Shown here: positions 53,787 through 63,766 of the stretch, one piece after another
Numbering within the stretch: position 1 is the stretch's first letter
How the letters are laid out: each line of letters opens with the position of its first letter
Assembly: GCF_037969875.1 (NCBI RefSeq)
Contig: NZ_CP150218.1
Coordinates: 4,092,001-4,156,000, forward strand
Direction of reading: 5' to 3'
DNA: 64,000 nucleotides
DNA from: Paenibacillus sp. FSL R7-0337
GTDB taxonomy: Bacteria > Bacillota > Bacilli > Paenibacillales > Paenibacillaceae
Notes under the pieces: generated by a model
What the model saw: only the letters and a program-made list of their open reading frames with translations
Told to the model about the DNA's origin: nothing
The model's database searches: none
Translations under genes and position numbers: made by a program

Positions 53787-55034
53787 TTATTCCTCCGGCT
53801 TCTCAAGAAGCTGAACTGTTGTCTGCTTCACTTCACCATTGCGGTAGAAGGTAATCTTCAGCTTATCGCCGATCTTGGTATGATCGTACAGATATTTGCG
53901 CAGCGACAGCGTGGAGGTAATCGGCTTATCGTTGAACTTCGTAATCACATCGTTAAGCTGCAGGCCTGCATCCTTCGCCGGTCCTACAGCATCCAGAACC
54001 ACAACCCCATCAGTAACTACAGACGGAAGATTAAGCTCCTTGCGCTGGTCATCGGCCAGCGGAACATACGGATTATTCAAATCCACCGAATATACACCCA
54101 GGTATGAACGTGCTATCCGCCCTTTGGAGGTAAGCTCATTGGCTGTGTCCACTACACGATTGGCGGGAATTGCAAAGCCCAACCCCTCTACCCCCGTATC
54201 GGAGATCTTCATCGTATTGATACCAATCACCTTGCCGTCCAGATCCACCAGTGCGCCGCCGCTGTTGCCCTCGTTAATGGCCGCATCAGTCTGGATCACT
54301 TCCTGCTCCCAATCGTACACGCCATCCTGGTTCAGTGACACCGGTATCGTCCGCTCTGTGTAGCTGACAATGCCGGAAGTTAGTGTATCCCCAAGCCCCA
54401 GCGGGTTGCCGATGGCAATGACAGTCTCACCCAGACGCAACTTGGAGGAATCCCCGATCTCAGCAATCCGGTCGATTCCCTTGCCGTCAATGGAGAGCAC
54501 AGCAATATCACTCACCTTGTCAGCGCCTACCAGCTCCGCCTTGTGGGTCACGCCGTCTACTGTAACCACTTCCAGCTTGCCGGCACCCTCAATGACATGA
54601 TTATTCGTAATGATAAATGCCTTATTGTCATCCTTCTTATAGATAACTCCCGAGCCTAGAGCGGATTCATCGAGAATATTAAGTTCCTTATTGTCTTGTT
54701 TATGATTAATGATGCTTACTACCGCAGGGCGGACATGGGCAGCAGCCTGAATAATCCGGTCGTACGGATCTGAGCTGCTCGCAGCCACCTTATCAATAAC
54801 CACCGGAGCCTGAGCTCTCTCAGCGGTGAACTGTCCCGTTACCAGACTGAACAGCAGCACAGCCACCACAGCACTGCAGACAGAGCTGATCAGTGAGATC
54901 TGCCAGGTTGCCAGCGACCGCTTCGATTTGCGGACAGCCCACTTGCCGTCAGTATATCCGCCAGTTGATTTAGAATTGCCGCTTTTGCGCCGTGACACCT
55001 TGGTTGAATAGAAATCATCATCGAATAATCCCAT
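53787..55034 (-). CDS. htrA: HtrA/DegP-type membrane-anchored serine protease
   Basis: 415 residues from MGLFDDDFYSTKVS at 55034 (GGAGAGAG upstream); the longer frame lacks a site. Cytoplasmic N-terminus, one membrane helix (ISLISSVCSAVVAVLLFSLV), trypsin-like domain with His in ITNNHVIEG, Asp in VSDIAVLSI and Ser in NEGNSGGALVDL, then a PDZ domain (DGVVVLDAVGPAKDAGLQLNDVI). Quality-control protease outside the membrane. Downstream of walJ as in other Bacillales. Confidence 0.94.
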   Translation of the reverse strand: MGLFDDDFYSTKVSRRKSGNSKSTGGYTDGKWAVRKSKRSLATWQISLISSVCSAVVAVLLFSLVTGQFTAERAQAPVVIDKVAASSSDPYDRIIQAAAHVRPAVVSIINHKQDNKELNILDESALGSGVIYKKDDNKAFIITNNHVIEGAGKLEVVTVDGVTHKAELVGADKVSDIAVLSIDGKGIDRIAEIGDSSKLRLGETVIAIGNPLGLGDTLTSGIVSYTERTIPVSLNQDGVYDWEQEVIQTDAAINEGNSGGALVDLDGKVIGINTMKISDTGVEGLGFAIPANRVVDTANELTSKGRIARSYLGVYSVDLNNPYVPLADDQRKELNLPSVVTDGVVVLDAVGPAKDAGLQLNDVITKFNDKPITSTLSLRKYLYDHTKIGDKLKITFYRNGEVKQTTVQLLEKPEE

Positions 55035-55389
55035 GTTACACTCTCTCCCCTCTATTGCCACCGCATTCACGACCTGAACGCCAAGCAACCACGCCCGAGC
55101 TTAACCGCTATATCTCTTAGACTTCACGAAGTACTAAAAGGTTTCACTTGATTTATTCACCACATTCCAGTGGGTTCTAAGCGCAAGGGATGTCTATTAC
55201 TCTAATAAGCTACTAAAAAGTTTAACAGCTTGTATCCGGAATATTTTGCAACTTAAAAGACTACAATAGGATTAGAACACTCTATATGATTGTATCACAG
55301 GCAGCCGCGCTGCCCACATGTTTTCTATGTTAAAAAAATGTAAATTATTCACAGTCTCAATACATCCATTTCACAAGGAGGGACGGACT

Positions 55390-55596
55390 ATGGAGTCTTT
55401 TTCAACAAGTAAGGATCTGGTGCAATTCATTGGTAAGCTGGGGGACCTTAAGGATGAACATTATCAGCTGATTCTTGCCCAGCATGCAATGATTGAGCTG
55501 TTAATTGATAAAGGGCTATTCTCCCGCCAGGAGCTGGAGCACAAGATTACCGAGGTTGAACGCCTTATGACTGGCTCACCTTATCCCATGGCGTAG
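55390..55596 (+). CDS. Small helical hypothetical protein
   Basis: 68 residues from the ATG at 55390 (AAGGAGGGAC upstream). MESFSTSKDLVQFIGKLGDL, then LILAQHAMIELLIDKGLFSRQELEHKI: two to three helices, no known domain. The only plus-strand gene in the region. Its last 32 bases overlap the end of walJ in the opposite direction, so the transcripts are convergent. Confidence 0.65.
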   Translation: MESFSTSKDLVQFIGKLGDLKDEHYQLILAQHAMIELLIDKGLFSRQELEHKITEVERLMTGSPYPMA

Positions 55597-56371
55597 GCCG
55601 GTCATAGTAGGTGTCGCAGAGTCTGAACTCACTGTCTTTATAAAAGCAGCCCCGGTCCTCCATCGCCCCGCGCACGGACATCCTCGCCAGATCCATCATA
55701 TTATGGTCTCTGCTTAAGTGGGCCAGATAGGCGCGCTTGGTCCGCCCGCTCAGAATCTCGCTGAGTGCTGCGCCTGCCGCCTCATTGGACAGATGCCCCA
55801 GATCGCCAAGAATCCGCCGCTTCGTATTCCAGGGATAACGCCCCATCCGCAGCATTTCGATATCATGATTCGACTCCAGCACCAGCACATCGGCATCCGA
55901 TATAGCCGTTCTCACCTTGTCGCTGACATACCCGAGGTCTGTCGCTACACACAGCTTCTCCTTGCCGTCATAGAAATTGTAAGCTACCGGCTCCGCAGCA
56001 TCGTGGGAGATGGCGAAGGATTCCACCCGCATACTGCCGAAATCCCGTTGCTGCCCGGTCTCCATAATGACCCGGTTATGCTCCTCAATCTTGCCAATCC
56101 CCTTCTCTATAGCTCCCCAGGTATTCGAATTCGCATAGATCGGAAGATTATACTTGCGGGCCATCGCGCCCAGCCCCTTAATATGATCCGAATGCTCGTG
56201 AGTCACAAGAATCCCGTCCAGCTCCGCTCCCGTCAGCTCACGCATGGCCAGCAGCTCGTCAATCCGCTTGGCGCTCAGCCCCGCGTCGATCATAAGTGTG
56301 GTCTCGCCGTTACGCACTACTGTCACATTCCCGGTAGAACCGCTGGACAGTACTGTAAATGAAATCCCCAT
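55565..56371 (-). CDS. walJ: WalJ (YycJ) metallo-beta-lactamase-fold protein
   Basis: 268 residues from MGISFTVLSSGSTGN at 56371; the longer frame reads into yycI out of phase. Metal motif THEHSDHIKG, then SHDAAEPV, further ligand D in CVATDLG and H in LESNHDIEML. YycJ family, a nuclease-like MBL protein linked to coordination of cell division with replication in Gram-positives. Downstream of yycI; ends convergent with the small plus-strand gene. Confidence 0.93.
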   Translation of the reverse strand: MGISFTVLSSGSTGNVTVVRNGETTLMIDAGLSAKRIDELLAMRELTGAELDGILVTHEHSDHIKGLGAMARKYNLPIYANSNTWGAIEKGIGKIEEHNRVIMETGQQRDFGSMRVESFAISHDAAEPVAYNFYDGKEKLCVATDLGYVSDKVRTAISDADVLVLESNHDIEMLRMGRYPWNTKRRILGDLGHLSNEAAGAALSEILSGRTKRAYLAHLSRDHNMMDLARMSVRGAMEDRGCFYKDSEFRLCDTYYDRPTPWDKVSQS

Positions 56372-56387
56372 ATCTCTCCTGCTCCTT

Positions 56388-57128
56388 CTACTCTGTTGTC
56401 TTCGGACTGATAATGTCCGCACTGATCGCATCCATATAGTAGGCGCTGCCGTCCTCCAAGATGAACCGCCACATCGGCGAAGCCACCTGGCTCTCGGAGT
56501 TGAACAGCTCACCATAATAGCCCAGCTCAATCTCCTTCACTGCGGCATCCGCAGGAAAATACTTCTCGATCAGACTGCTAAGCGCCTGCGATGCCGGGAG
56601 AACCTTCTGCAGATCCTCGCTCCGGCTGGCTGCGATCTCAATCTTCGGCCAGCGGTAGGCCACAATCTTCTGGTCACTGTTGATCAGCTCCAGCCTCACT
56701 CTGAACAGAGACCACTTGTTATCCACCAGCGGATGCAGGACGAACTTGCCAACCTCGCTCTCCTGTGAATCGAACCGGTAATTGGCAATGTCGGGAATCT
56801 GGCCCTTCAGCAGATTGCTAAGCTCCGAGAACGAGGAGTACATCAGCTTGCTGTCGACCGGCTCCTTAAGCTTCACAGGCAGTTCATTCTGCTCTTCGGC
56901 CGAATAACGGTACGTGATATCAGGCAGCTGTGGAGTGCCAGCCGGAATCGGGCACAGCAGCCTGATGTTCTTCTCTTCCATCACCGCCTTAGTCTCAGCA
57001 GACAGGGAAGTGAAGTCAAGTCCAGCGCTGACCTGATCACGCACATCAATCCATAGCTGATAGCACAGCAGCAGATTCAGCACCAGAAAGGCATATATCA
57101 ATACACTCTTAGCCCTTCCCCAGTCCAT
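56388..57128 (-). CDS. yycI: YycI, WalK modulator
   Basis: 246 residues. One N-terminal membrane helix (AKSVLIYAFLVLNLLLCYQLW) and an extracellular beta-rich domain of the YycI family (RFDSQESEVGKFVLHPLVDN; PMWRFILEDGSAYYMDAI). With YycH it binds WalK outside the membrane and modulates its activity. Between yycH and walJ. Confidence 0.9.
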   Translation of the reverse strand: MDWGRAKSVLIYAFLVLNLLLCYQLWIDVRDQVSAGLDFTSLSAETKAVMEEKNIRLLCPIPAGTPQLPDITYRYSAEEQNELPVKLKEPVDSKLMYSSFSELSNLLKGQIPDIANYRFDSQESEVGKFVLHPLVDNKWSLFRVRLELINSDQKIVAYRWPKIEIAASRSEDLQKVLPASQALSSLIEKYFPADAAVKEIELGYYGELFNSESQVASPMWRFILEDGSAYYMDAISADIISPKTTE

Positions 57129-57175
57129 AACGTCCCTCCTCGAATCGTATCCTGTCCGCTTGGTTTATCTCCGCC

Positions 57176-58468
57176 CTAATTCAATGTAAGCTCACTGCCG
57201 TCACTGAGTGTAACCCGCCAGACCGGATGAAGCTGCAGCTTCTCCCCGGCCAGCGCAGGCATATAGGCAGGCGTAAGCTCAATGATCCGCAAGGAGCTGC
57301 CGATCTGCGCCAGCCGCTGCTTCAGCAGTTCGCCGCCGGGCAGCTTAACAATGGTCTTTTCAGACTTTTCCTCATTCGTGTACATCAGGGAGCGCTCATA
57401 GGAAGAGACCGTTCCCTGCTGGAGCTCCAGATGGATTACGCCATACTGAAGCTGCGGATTGCTCATAATCGGATAGGAGCCGGACGGATAAGCACCATAA
57501 TATTGCTGAAAAGAAACCTTGCGGTCCTGCCGGCTCTCCTCCGTAGCAGCCAGCCTGTAGGTTCCGTTCCAGCCGCCATGGTTATTGACAAATTCCACCG
57601 CCACCAGTGCATCCTTCGCCGGTGTGCTGTCCCCGTCCGGAAGTGCTGCAGGATCACTATAACTCATCCAGTTCTGCTCCTGGTCCACCTGCAGGCTGCG
57701 TTTGCTGTCAGTATAGATTTTGGAGCCGTCCTTCTCAGGAATATACCTTGTATTGCCTGCATCGAAGAACAGATTGCTTTGCATTTGCTCAATGGTATAC
57801 ATACTCGCAGGCATCACAACTTTAACCAGCGGAACATCCGCCTCAGGGACATAATACTCACCGTTTACGGCTGTATACAGCGTCAGATTCTTACCGAAGT
57901 CCACATGCTGCTGCACATCCTGGACCGTAAGATCAGCCTTAGCCGCCTCGTACACAATATCCCCGCGTGTGCTGAAGAAGATAACATGGGCTTTGGAGTC
58001 ATTTTTGATATTGTAGATCCAGATCCGGTCAATGCTCTCCCCCTCGAACAGCGAATCCGACGAGATCTGCATAACCCGCTGCAGCAGCGTTACCGGAATG
58101 CCTGCCCCGAACGACAGCTCAATGCCCGGATTCTCACTTCGGATCTTGTCCCAGTCGAAATCCTGTACGGACCGCCGCTGGAAGCTCTCGAAACTGCGGC
58201 CCTTCAGGCGGTTCATAATCAGGTTATAGAAAGTGGAGCTGGGGTAGAACAGTGTATGCTTGTCTCCGCCCATATGAATAATCATTTTATCGGGGTAGAG
58301 CAGGTTCTCCACCTTTTCCTTCGGCCCCATATTATCCGTCTTCACATATAAGGTCTTCGACAACACTGCCGAGTCGCTGCCGGGCAGCCTGTAGATCAGA
58401 TAATAGCTCTCCACGAGACTTCCGAGTATAAGCAAGACCAGCATCCATGACTTGATTCTCTCCTTCAC
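57176..58468 (-). CDS. yycH: YycH, WalK modulator
   Basis: 430 residues. N-terminal helix (KSWMLVLLILGSLVESYYLIY), then two extracellular beta-rich domains. LHPVWRVTLSDGSELTLN at the end mirrors the WRFILEDGS end of YycI, consistent with the shared fold. Start overlaps the walK stop (GTGA-type, four bases). Works with YycI on WalK. Confidence 0.9.
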   Translation of the reverse strand: MKERIKSWMLVLLILGSLVESYYLIYRLPGSDSAVLSKTLYVKTDNMGPKEKVENLLYPDKMIIHMGGDKHTLFYPSSTFYNLIMNRLKGRSFESFQRRSVQDFDWDKIRSENPGIELSFGAGIPVTLLQRVMQISSDSLFEGESIDRIWIYNIKNDSKAHVIFFSTRGDIVYEAAKADLTVQDVQQHVDFGKNLTLYTAVNGEYYVPEADVPLVKVVMPASMYTIEQMQSNLFFDAGNTRYIPEKDGSKIYTDSKRSLQVDQEQNWMSYSDPAALPDGDSTPAKDALVAVEFVNNHGGWNGTYRLAATEESRQDRKVSFQQYYGAYPSGSYPIMSNPQLQYGVIHLELQQGTVSSYERSLMYTNEEKSEKTIVKLPGGELLKQRLAQIGSSLRIIELTPAYMPALAGEKLQLHPVWRVTLSDGSELTLN

Positions 58469-60297
58469 GCCTCACTCCCCCTTTGCTTCATCAAAGGCAG
58501 CGTGAACGTGACCAGCGAGCCCTCATTCAGCTCCGATTGCAGGGAAATGGAGCCGCCATGGGCTTTGACAATTTCCCGGGCAATGGACAGTCCCAGACCT
58601 GTTCCGCCCATGTTCCGCGAGCGTGCCTTATCAACCCGGTAGAAGCGTTCAAAGATGCGCTCAATGTCCTTCTTCGGAATCCCTATCCCGGAGTCGCGGA
58701 CAGACACGGCCAACATGCCGTCCTCGTTCTTATGTGCCTCCAGCCGGATCGTCCCGCCCTCTGGTGTATACTTGAGGGCATTGGAGACCAGATTACCCAG
58801 CACCTGATCAATCTGATCGCGGTCCAGCCAGGCTATGGCGACATCCTTACGAACCCTGGTGCTGATGTGAATCCGCTTCTGGCGGATCTGGAAGGAGAAG
58901 CGGTCCGCCACATCCTCCAGCATCTCGGAGATATCCGTCTGCTGAATGCGCAGACTGGATTCCTTGGAATCGAGCCGCGACAGATGCAGAAGATCCGTAA
59001 CTAGCCGGATCATGCGCTCCGTCTCATTGCGGATAACTCCGACGAACCGCACGGCAAGCTGCGGATCTTCCAGCGCACCGTCATCCAGCGCCTCCGCATA
59101 GCTCTTGATCGTCGTAAGCGGCGTCCGCAGCTCATGCGATACATTCGCCACGAACTCCCGGCGGGACTCCTCCAGATTCTCCTGCTCCGTAACATCCTGC
59201 AGCACCGCAATCGTCCCGGCAATCCGTCCGCCTTCGCGGCGGTGAATCGGGGTGAAGGTCACCCGCACAATGTTGGGATCCTCTCCGCCCATGGGAGACA
59301 GGTGAAGCATAGCCGACTGGGGAATTCCCTGGGTTACGGAGACAGACTGCTCAGGCTCCAGACCCAGCAGCCCGCCAAGCGAGGCCCCTGCAGGCAGTGG
59401 TCCTTCCGCACCCAGCATCAAGGCGGCGCGTGTATTCATCAGAATGACCGCGCCGCTCTCGTCTGTTGCTACGACACCGTCACTCATATTGGCAAGAATG
59501 GAGGACAGCTTCTCCTTCTCCTCTTCGTTCTGCAGCAGCGCCTCGCGCAGCCGGTCCGTCATATAGTTGAAGGCCTGGCTCAGCTGCCCAATCTCATCAT
59601 TGCCGAACACAGGAACCTTCCGGTTGAAGCGCCCTTCCGCCACAGCCGTGGCGTGCTTGGTCATCTCCTTAATCGGATGCGTGATCGTATGCGCGAGGAT
59701 AACTCCCAGCACTGCCGTGAGCGCCAGCGCCAGCAGCAGCCCCGAGAGGAACACACTGTTAATCCGGCTCATGGTGGCATATAAGTCTTTCATATCAGCC
59801 GCTATATATATGGCGCCTACTACCTTATCACCGGAAATTACCGGCTTTGCCACTACTTTCTTGCGCACATTATCATCAGCGATAATATATTCCTCATTAT
59901 CGCTGATGCCCTGCAAGGCGCGGCTGACCACGGTCTGCGTGTTCCGCTGGCCGACATAGTCATTCTGGGAAGGGATCGAGGTGGTAATAATCTTGCCGCT
60001 CGCATCCAGCACCTGAATTTCTGCGCCATTGATATACAGATTGTTCACCATGCCGCGCAGGCTCTCCACAGCCGATTCCTCATCGGCTGTGCCCGTCTCA
60101 CTGCCGAATTTGTCAGCGGTGAGGATCGAGAGCATCTCGGCCCGTGCCTTCAGATCCTTGGTGAAGTTATCCGTCAGCGAGTTCTTCATCGAGCTGACAA
60201 AGTATACGCCGATCAGCTGCATCGCAATCAGAATCAGCAGCACATAGATTACAATAAGCCTGGCCTGGATCGTCCGGAAAAAGGACAGTGCCTTCAT
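58465..60297 (-). CDS. walK: WalK (YycG) sensor histidine kinase
   Basis: 610 residues. Membrane helix, extracellular PAS/Cache-like domain (LSILTADKFGSE...IISGDKVVGAIYIAADM), second helix (FLSGLLLALALTAVLGVILA), HAMP, PAS (LSSILANMSDGVVATDESGAVILMNTRAA), HisKA with phosphorylated His in VSHELRTPLTTIKSY, and HATPase with LGNLVSNALKYT and GTGLGLSIA. Essential regulator of cell-wall metabolism. Shares one base with the walR stop. Confidence 0.97.
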   Translation of the reverse strand: MKALSFFRTIQARLIVIYVLLILIAMQLIGVYFVSSMKNSLTDNFTKDLKARAEMLSILTADKFGSETGTADEESAVESLRGMVNNLYINGAEIQVLDASGKIITTSIPSQNDYVGQRNTQTVVSRALQGISDNEEYIIADDNVRKKVVAKPVISGDKVVGAIYIAADMKDLYATMSRINSVFLSGLLLALALTAVLGVILAHTITHPIKEMTKHATAVAEGRFNRKVPVFGNDEIGQLSQAFNYMTDRLREALLQNEEEKEKLSSILANMSDGVVATDESGAVILMNTRAALMLGAEGPLPAGASLGGLLGLEPEQSVSVTQGIPQSAMLHLSPMGGEDPNIVRVTFTPIHRREGGRIAGTIAVLQDVTEQENLEESRREFVANVSHELRTPLTTIKSYAEALDDGALEDPQLAVRFVGVIRNETERMIRLVTDLLHLSRLDSKESSLRIQQTDISEMLEDVADRFSFQIRQKRIHISTRVRKDVAIAWLDRDQIDQVLGNLVSNALKYTPEGGTIRLEAHKNEDGMLAVSVRDSGIGIPKKDIERIFERFYRVDKARSRNMGGTGLGLSIAREIVKAHGGSISLQSELNEGSLVTFTLPLMKQRGSEA

Positions 60298-61028
60298 TAC
60301 AACCCTCCGTTTTTGGGGCTATGCATCAAATAACCGAGTCCGCGCCGGGTATGAATATACTCCGGTTTGCTAGGATTCTCCTCAATTTTTTCTCTGAGCC
60401 GGCGGATGGTCACATCCACTGTCCGCACATCGCCGAAATATTCGAAGCCCCACACAGCCTGCAGCAGATGCTCCCGGGTCATTACCTTGCCCGCATGGCG
60501 GATCATATAATAGAGCAGCTCATATTCACGGTGCGTCAGATCCAGCGGCTCACTATCCTTGTAGACCATATACATATCCGTATCAATGAATAATCCGAAA
60601 TGATAGACCCCTTGCTTGCTCTCCACCGCCTCACTAGGCGCTTCCGATTGGGATGGCTTATGCTGGCGACGCATTTGGGCCTTAACCCTGGCCAGCAGCT
60701 CACGGGTACTGAACGGCTTGGTCACATAATCATCCGCACCAAGCTCAAGACCCAGCACTTTATCGATCTCCCCATCCTTAGCGGTAAGCATAATGATAGG
60801 AATATCCAGATGGGCAGAGCGCACCTCACGGCAGACATCCATTCCGTCCTTGCCGGGCAGCATCAGATCCAGCAGCATCAGATCGGGGCGTTTGGACAGA
60901 GCCAGCTCCACCGCACTGTTGCCGTCGAAGGCGCAGATGACCTCGTAGCCCTCTTTTTCCAGATTGAATTTCAATATATCAGCAATAGGTTGTTCATCAT
61001 CCACTACCAGAATCGTTCCCATTTGCAT
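60297..61028 (-). CDS. walR: WalR (YycF) response regulator
   Basis: 243 residues. Receiver domain with acidic pocket VVDDE, phosphoacceptor Asp54 in LLDLMLPG, conserved Thr in MLTAKD and Lys in VTKPF. OmpR-type winged helix (LTHREYELLYYMIRHAGKVMTREHLLQAVWG...VRTVDVTIRRLREKIE). First gene of the walRK-yycHI-walJ operon, which also leads into htrA. An alternative ATG lies six bases downstream; AAGGTGAAG precedes both. Confidence 0.97.
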   Translation of the reverse strand: MQMGTILVVDDEQPIADILKFNLEKEGYEVICAFDGNSAVELALSKRPDLMLLDLMLPGKDGMDVCREVRSAHLDIPIIMLTAKDGEIDKVLGLELGADDYVTKPFSTRELLARVKAQMRRQHKPSQSEAPSEAVESKQGVYHFGLFIDTDMYMVYKDSEPLDLTHREYELLYYMIRHAGKVMTREHLLQAVWGFEYFGDVRTVDVTIRRLREKIEENPSKPEYIHTRRGLGYLMHSPKNGGL

Positions 61029-61209
61029 AAGCTCAGCTTCACCTTTCTAACGATACTCGAAACCCTGATTCCTTTATTTTAACATACCTGCCTTGGCGTC
61101 ACATCAAATTCACCCCACAAAGTGAGGCTTTAGCTTCGAAGAGAACTCAGGTACTTTCCGGGGGGCCCCAAAAGCCTATTATTCAAGTAGAAATGCGTTA
61201 CAACGGAAA

Positions 61210-61240
61210 ATAAAAACCGCCCGAAATCATCCGGACGGCA
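61210..61240 (-). terminator. Terminator of the M23 peptidase gene
   Basis: CCGTCCGG and CGGGCGG around ATGATTT, followed on the minus strand by TTTTTATTT; 35 bases beyond the stop codon at 61275. Confidence 0.85.
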
Positions 61241-61274
61241 GGGAATTATAGAATGGAAGCCTATCTGTCATTCA

Positions 61275-62828
61275 TTACTTTAGGTATTTCATCGGATTGA
61301 TGGCCGTCCCGTTCTTACGGATCTCGAAATGCAGGTGCGTCCCCGTCGAGCGCCCGGTGCTGCCCATAATGCCGATGGAACTGCCCTGTCCCAGCTTCTG
61401 TCCGGTTGAGACCGAGATACTGCTTAAATGCCCGTAGTACGTAACGTATCCGTTGTTATGGTTAACGATCACCACATTGCCGTAACCGTTCTGCACGCCG
61501 GCGAAGCTTACCGTCCCAGCATCCGCAGACTTGATGGTTCGGTTGCCCGATACCAGATCGACTCCCTTGTGTGTGCGTCCCCAACGCTCGCCGTAGCTGC
61601 TGGAGATCATCGCTCCGCTAACCGGCCAGGCGAACATTCCTGTTCCTTCACCTACAACCTTGGTACCGGAATAGACCACTTCAGGCAGAGAAGCCTTTAC
61701 CACGCTCTGACCCAGCCACTCCTCCTGAACCACCTGTCCGTTCTCTTTGGTCAGCCTGTACTGCATCGTTTTGAGCCCGGTTTGTCCGGGTCGGACAACC
61801 TTACGCTTGCCTGCCGGCAGCTGGTCGCTCTTGCGGATAATAACCTCAGGCTCCGTAACCACCTCTTCAGTTACCTGTTCTACGGTCACTACCGTAAGGT
61901 CAGGCTGCGGCACCGTTAGCTGCAATTCATCTCCAATCTGCAGACTAAGCTCCTTCACCTCAGGATTATTGCGGAAAATCTCCGCCTGGGTAATGTTGAA
62001 CCGGGAAGCAATAGCAGAGACTGTGTCGCCTTCCTGAACTGCATAGCGGAGCGGCGCTTCCCTGCCTTCGGTGAGTACCTTCACTGCTTCTTCTACACTA
62101 AGCACCTTATTGGGATCTGCCTTCACCGGAACGACGTTCACTTCCTCCCGGATCTTGACTGACTCCACCTGATCATTGGCGGCTGAACCAGCCGCTCCCA
62201 CCTTGGCCGCCGTCTTCTTCAGCTTCGCCCCCGGAGCTGCCGCATTCTGCGGAGCGTAATGCGCCTTAACGGCCTGAAGCACTGCCGCCGCTGTCTCCTG
62301 ATCCTTCACGATCCCCAGCGGTTCACCATCCACAGCCAGTTGTACGCCTACGGCATAAGCCTTGAGCATCCCATCCAGCTTGTCCAGTGTAGCCTCGCTG
62401 TTCACCTCCGGCTTGTAGGCCCGCTCGGCCTCGGTAGTAATACCTCCAGTCTGCAGGACCATCACAGAGTCAGGATACTTGAGCTGATATTCCCGTCTCT
62501 TCTCCTCGAACAGCTTGTTCAACTCCGCCTGCTGGTTCAGCGCACCAATCTCCTCGCCGTTCACCAGCACCTTGTAGTAGGTTATTGTATTCGCTGTTAC
62601 ATGCTTCTTCTGTGCCCCCACGAGGAAGGTGGTCAGCAGAACCAGACCGGCTGAAGCCAGCAGCCATGACCGCCGGCGGCGACGGGATTTCATCTCCGGC
62701 TGAAAGACACGGGGTTCACCCGAAGTCATTGCATCTGTACCTTGTTCACCTGCTGCACCAGATCCTGTGGATGCTTCTACGCGGTTCCGCAGGTTCCCCA
62801 TCCGGCGTATAAACTTAAATCCTTTCAT
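61275..62828 (-). CDS. Membrane-anchored M23 peptidase with LysM and G5 domains
   Basis: 517 residues from MKGFKFIRRMGNLRNR at 62828 (AAAGGGAG upstream). Cytoplasmic basic stretch (KSRRRRRSWLL), one membrane helix, a domain with internal similarity, LysM at ~residues 262-307 (YAVQEGDTVSAIASRFNITQAEIF), G5 domain (~312-390; EEVVTEPEVIIRKSDQLPAGKRKVVRPGQTG), M23 domain at the end with the zinc site in GRTHKGVDL and GTHLHFEIR. Zn endopeptidase that cuts peptide cross-bridges of peptidoglycan or activates others. Next to walRK, so a likely part of that regulon, though I could not identify a convincing WalR box. Confidence 0.92.
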   Translation of the reverse strand: MKGFKFIRRMGNLRNRVEASTGSGAAGEQGTDAMTSGEPRVFQPEMKSRRRRRSWLLASAGLVLLTTFLVGAQKKHVTANTITYYKVLVNGEEIGALNQQAELNKLFEEKRREYQLKYPDSVMVLQTGGITTEAERAYKPEVNSEATLDKLDGMLKAYAVGVQLAVDGEPLGIVKDQETAAAVLQAVKAHYAPQNAAAPGAKLKKTAAKVGAAGSAANDQVESVKIREEVNVVPVKADPNKVLSVEEAVKVLTEGREAPLRYAVQEGDTVSAIASRFNITQAEIFRNNPEVKELSLQIGDELQLTVPQPDLTVVTVEQVTEEVVTEPEVIIRKSDQLPAGKRKVVRPGQTGLKTMQYRLTKENGQVVQEEWLGQSVVKASLPEVVYSGTKVVGEGTGMFAWPVSGAMISSSYGERWGRTHKGVDLVSGNRTIKSADAGTVSFAGVQNGYGNVVIVNHNNGYVTYYGHLSSISVSTGQKLGQGSSIGIMGSTGRSTGTHLHFEIRKNGTAINPMKYLK

Positions 62829-63005
62829 CAAACTCTCCCTTTCGGCTGTAAAAACAAGAATGTATATGCTTTGCGCATCCGATTTGCATGAGTACGAATA
62901 TGACTGTATGACGCACACGAAAAAGGTTACAAAATATTAACCCTTATTAGTCCTTTTTTACTGTACCATAGCCTGAAGAAAAATTTCAACTTTGCTCCCA
63001 TGGCA

Positions 63006-63028
63006 AAACCCGCGAAATTCGCGGGTTT
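63006..63028. terminator. Bidirectional terminator
   Basis: AAACCCGCGAA/TTCGCGGGTTT, a perfect stem with A and T flanks, 55 bases after the end of the membrane-anchored unknown. Confidence 0.85.
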
Positions 63029-63082
63029 ATACCCAAAATATGCGTTTCAAACGGCGATCCCGTGACCAAAAAGTGACAATTA

Positions 63083-63766
63083 TTAATTCTGATTCATCTC
63101 TCCGCTATCCGGTGTAAGCATTTTCATCAACGCCTTATATTCATCCTCATCTACGTACTTCGCAATGATATCCTGCAGTTCCGTAACTTCGCTCTCTGTC
63201 AAGCCGCCCTCCAGGGCAGCGGAGATCTTGATCATCTCCTCCTGGGGAAGCTTGTTCATCAGCATATTGAAGATATTGGATTTCGCATTAGCGGGCAGAC
63301 TCTGCTTCAGATCGTTCATAGCCTCCGGCGTCATCACCAGATTCTGGTCCAGCCCCTGCTCACTTTGTTCTTCTCCCGCCGCGGCTTGTCCCATTACAGG
63401 CAGTGCATTATCCGGCACTGTCTCGTCCACCGGTTTCTCTTGAAGATTCCCTGGTTTTCCGCTACTGTTGTCCTTCTTCTCACCGTCCGTCTTGCCCGAA
63501 TCAGCCTCCTTGATGGAGTTCTTAGTCTCGCTTGAGGCCGCTTTGGAGTTCTCCTTAGAGGCAGCCCCGCTGCCGCCCATACCGGTCAGACTCTTCACGA
63601 AGCCGCCGATTCCCGGCCCTGGCCCGTCCAGCTTGATATCGAAGCTGGCCAGCACCGACTGGATATACGTATTCACCACATATGCCGTTGTCAGCATGGA
63701 CAGACCGCTCGCCAGCACCACAATCAGGCAGACGCTCAGCGTACGCTTCACTATTTTCACCACCAT
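63083..63766 (-). CDS. Membrane-anchored hypothetical protein with spore/wall-type low-complexity linker
   Basis: About 227 residues if started at the ATG at 63766; GTG codons at 63763 and 63760 are alternatives, and AAGGGAG just upstream favours the later ones. One membrane helix (TLSVCLIVVLASGLSMLTTAYVV), a Gly-rich segment (GGFVKSLTGMGGSG), a ~90-residue Ser/Lys/Glu-rich linker, and a C-terminal helical region (SNIFNMLMNKLPQEEMIKIS...ALMKMLTPDSGEM). I do not recognise the family. Lies upstream of the M23 gene on the same strand and may be co-expressed. Confidence 0.65.
   Translation of the reverse strand: MVVKIVKRTLSVCLIVVLASGLSMLTTAYVVNTYIQSVLASFDIKLDGPGPGIGGFVKSLTGMGGSGAASKENSKAASSETKNSIKEADSGKTDGEKKDNSSGKPGNLQEKPVDETVPDNALPVMGQAAAGEEQSEQGLDQNLVMTPEAMNDLKQSLPANAKSNIFNMLMNKLPQEEMIKISAALEGGLTESEVTELQDIIAKYVDEDEYKALMKMLTPDSGEMNQN

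Noticed and set aside
62829..63000. WalR binding box before the M23 peptidase gene
   Set aside because: TGTAAC occurs, but the second half site at the required spacing is not present, so I do not call it.
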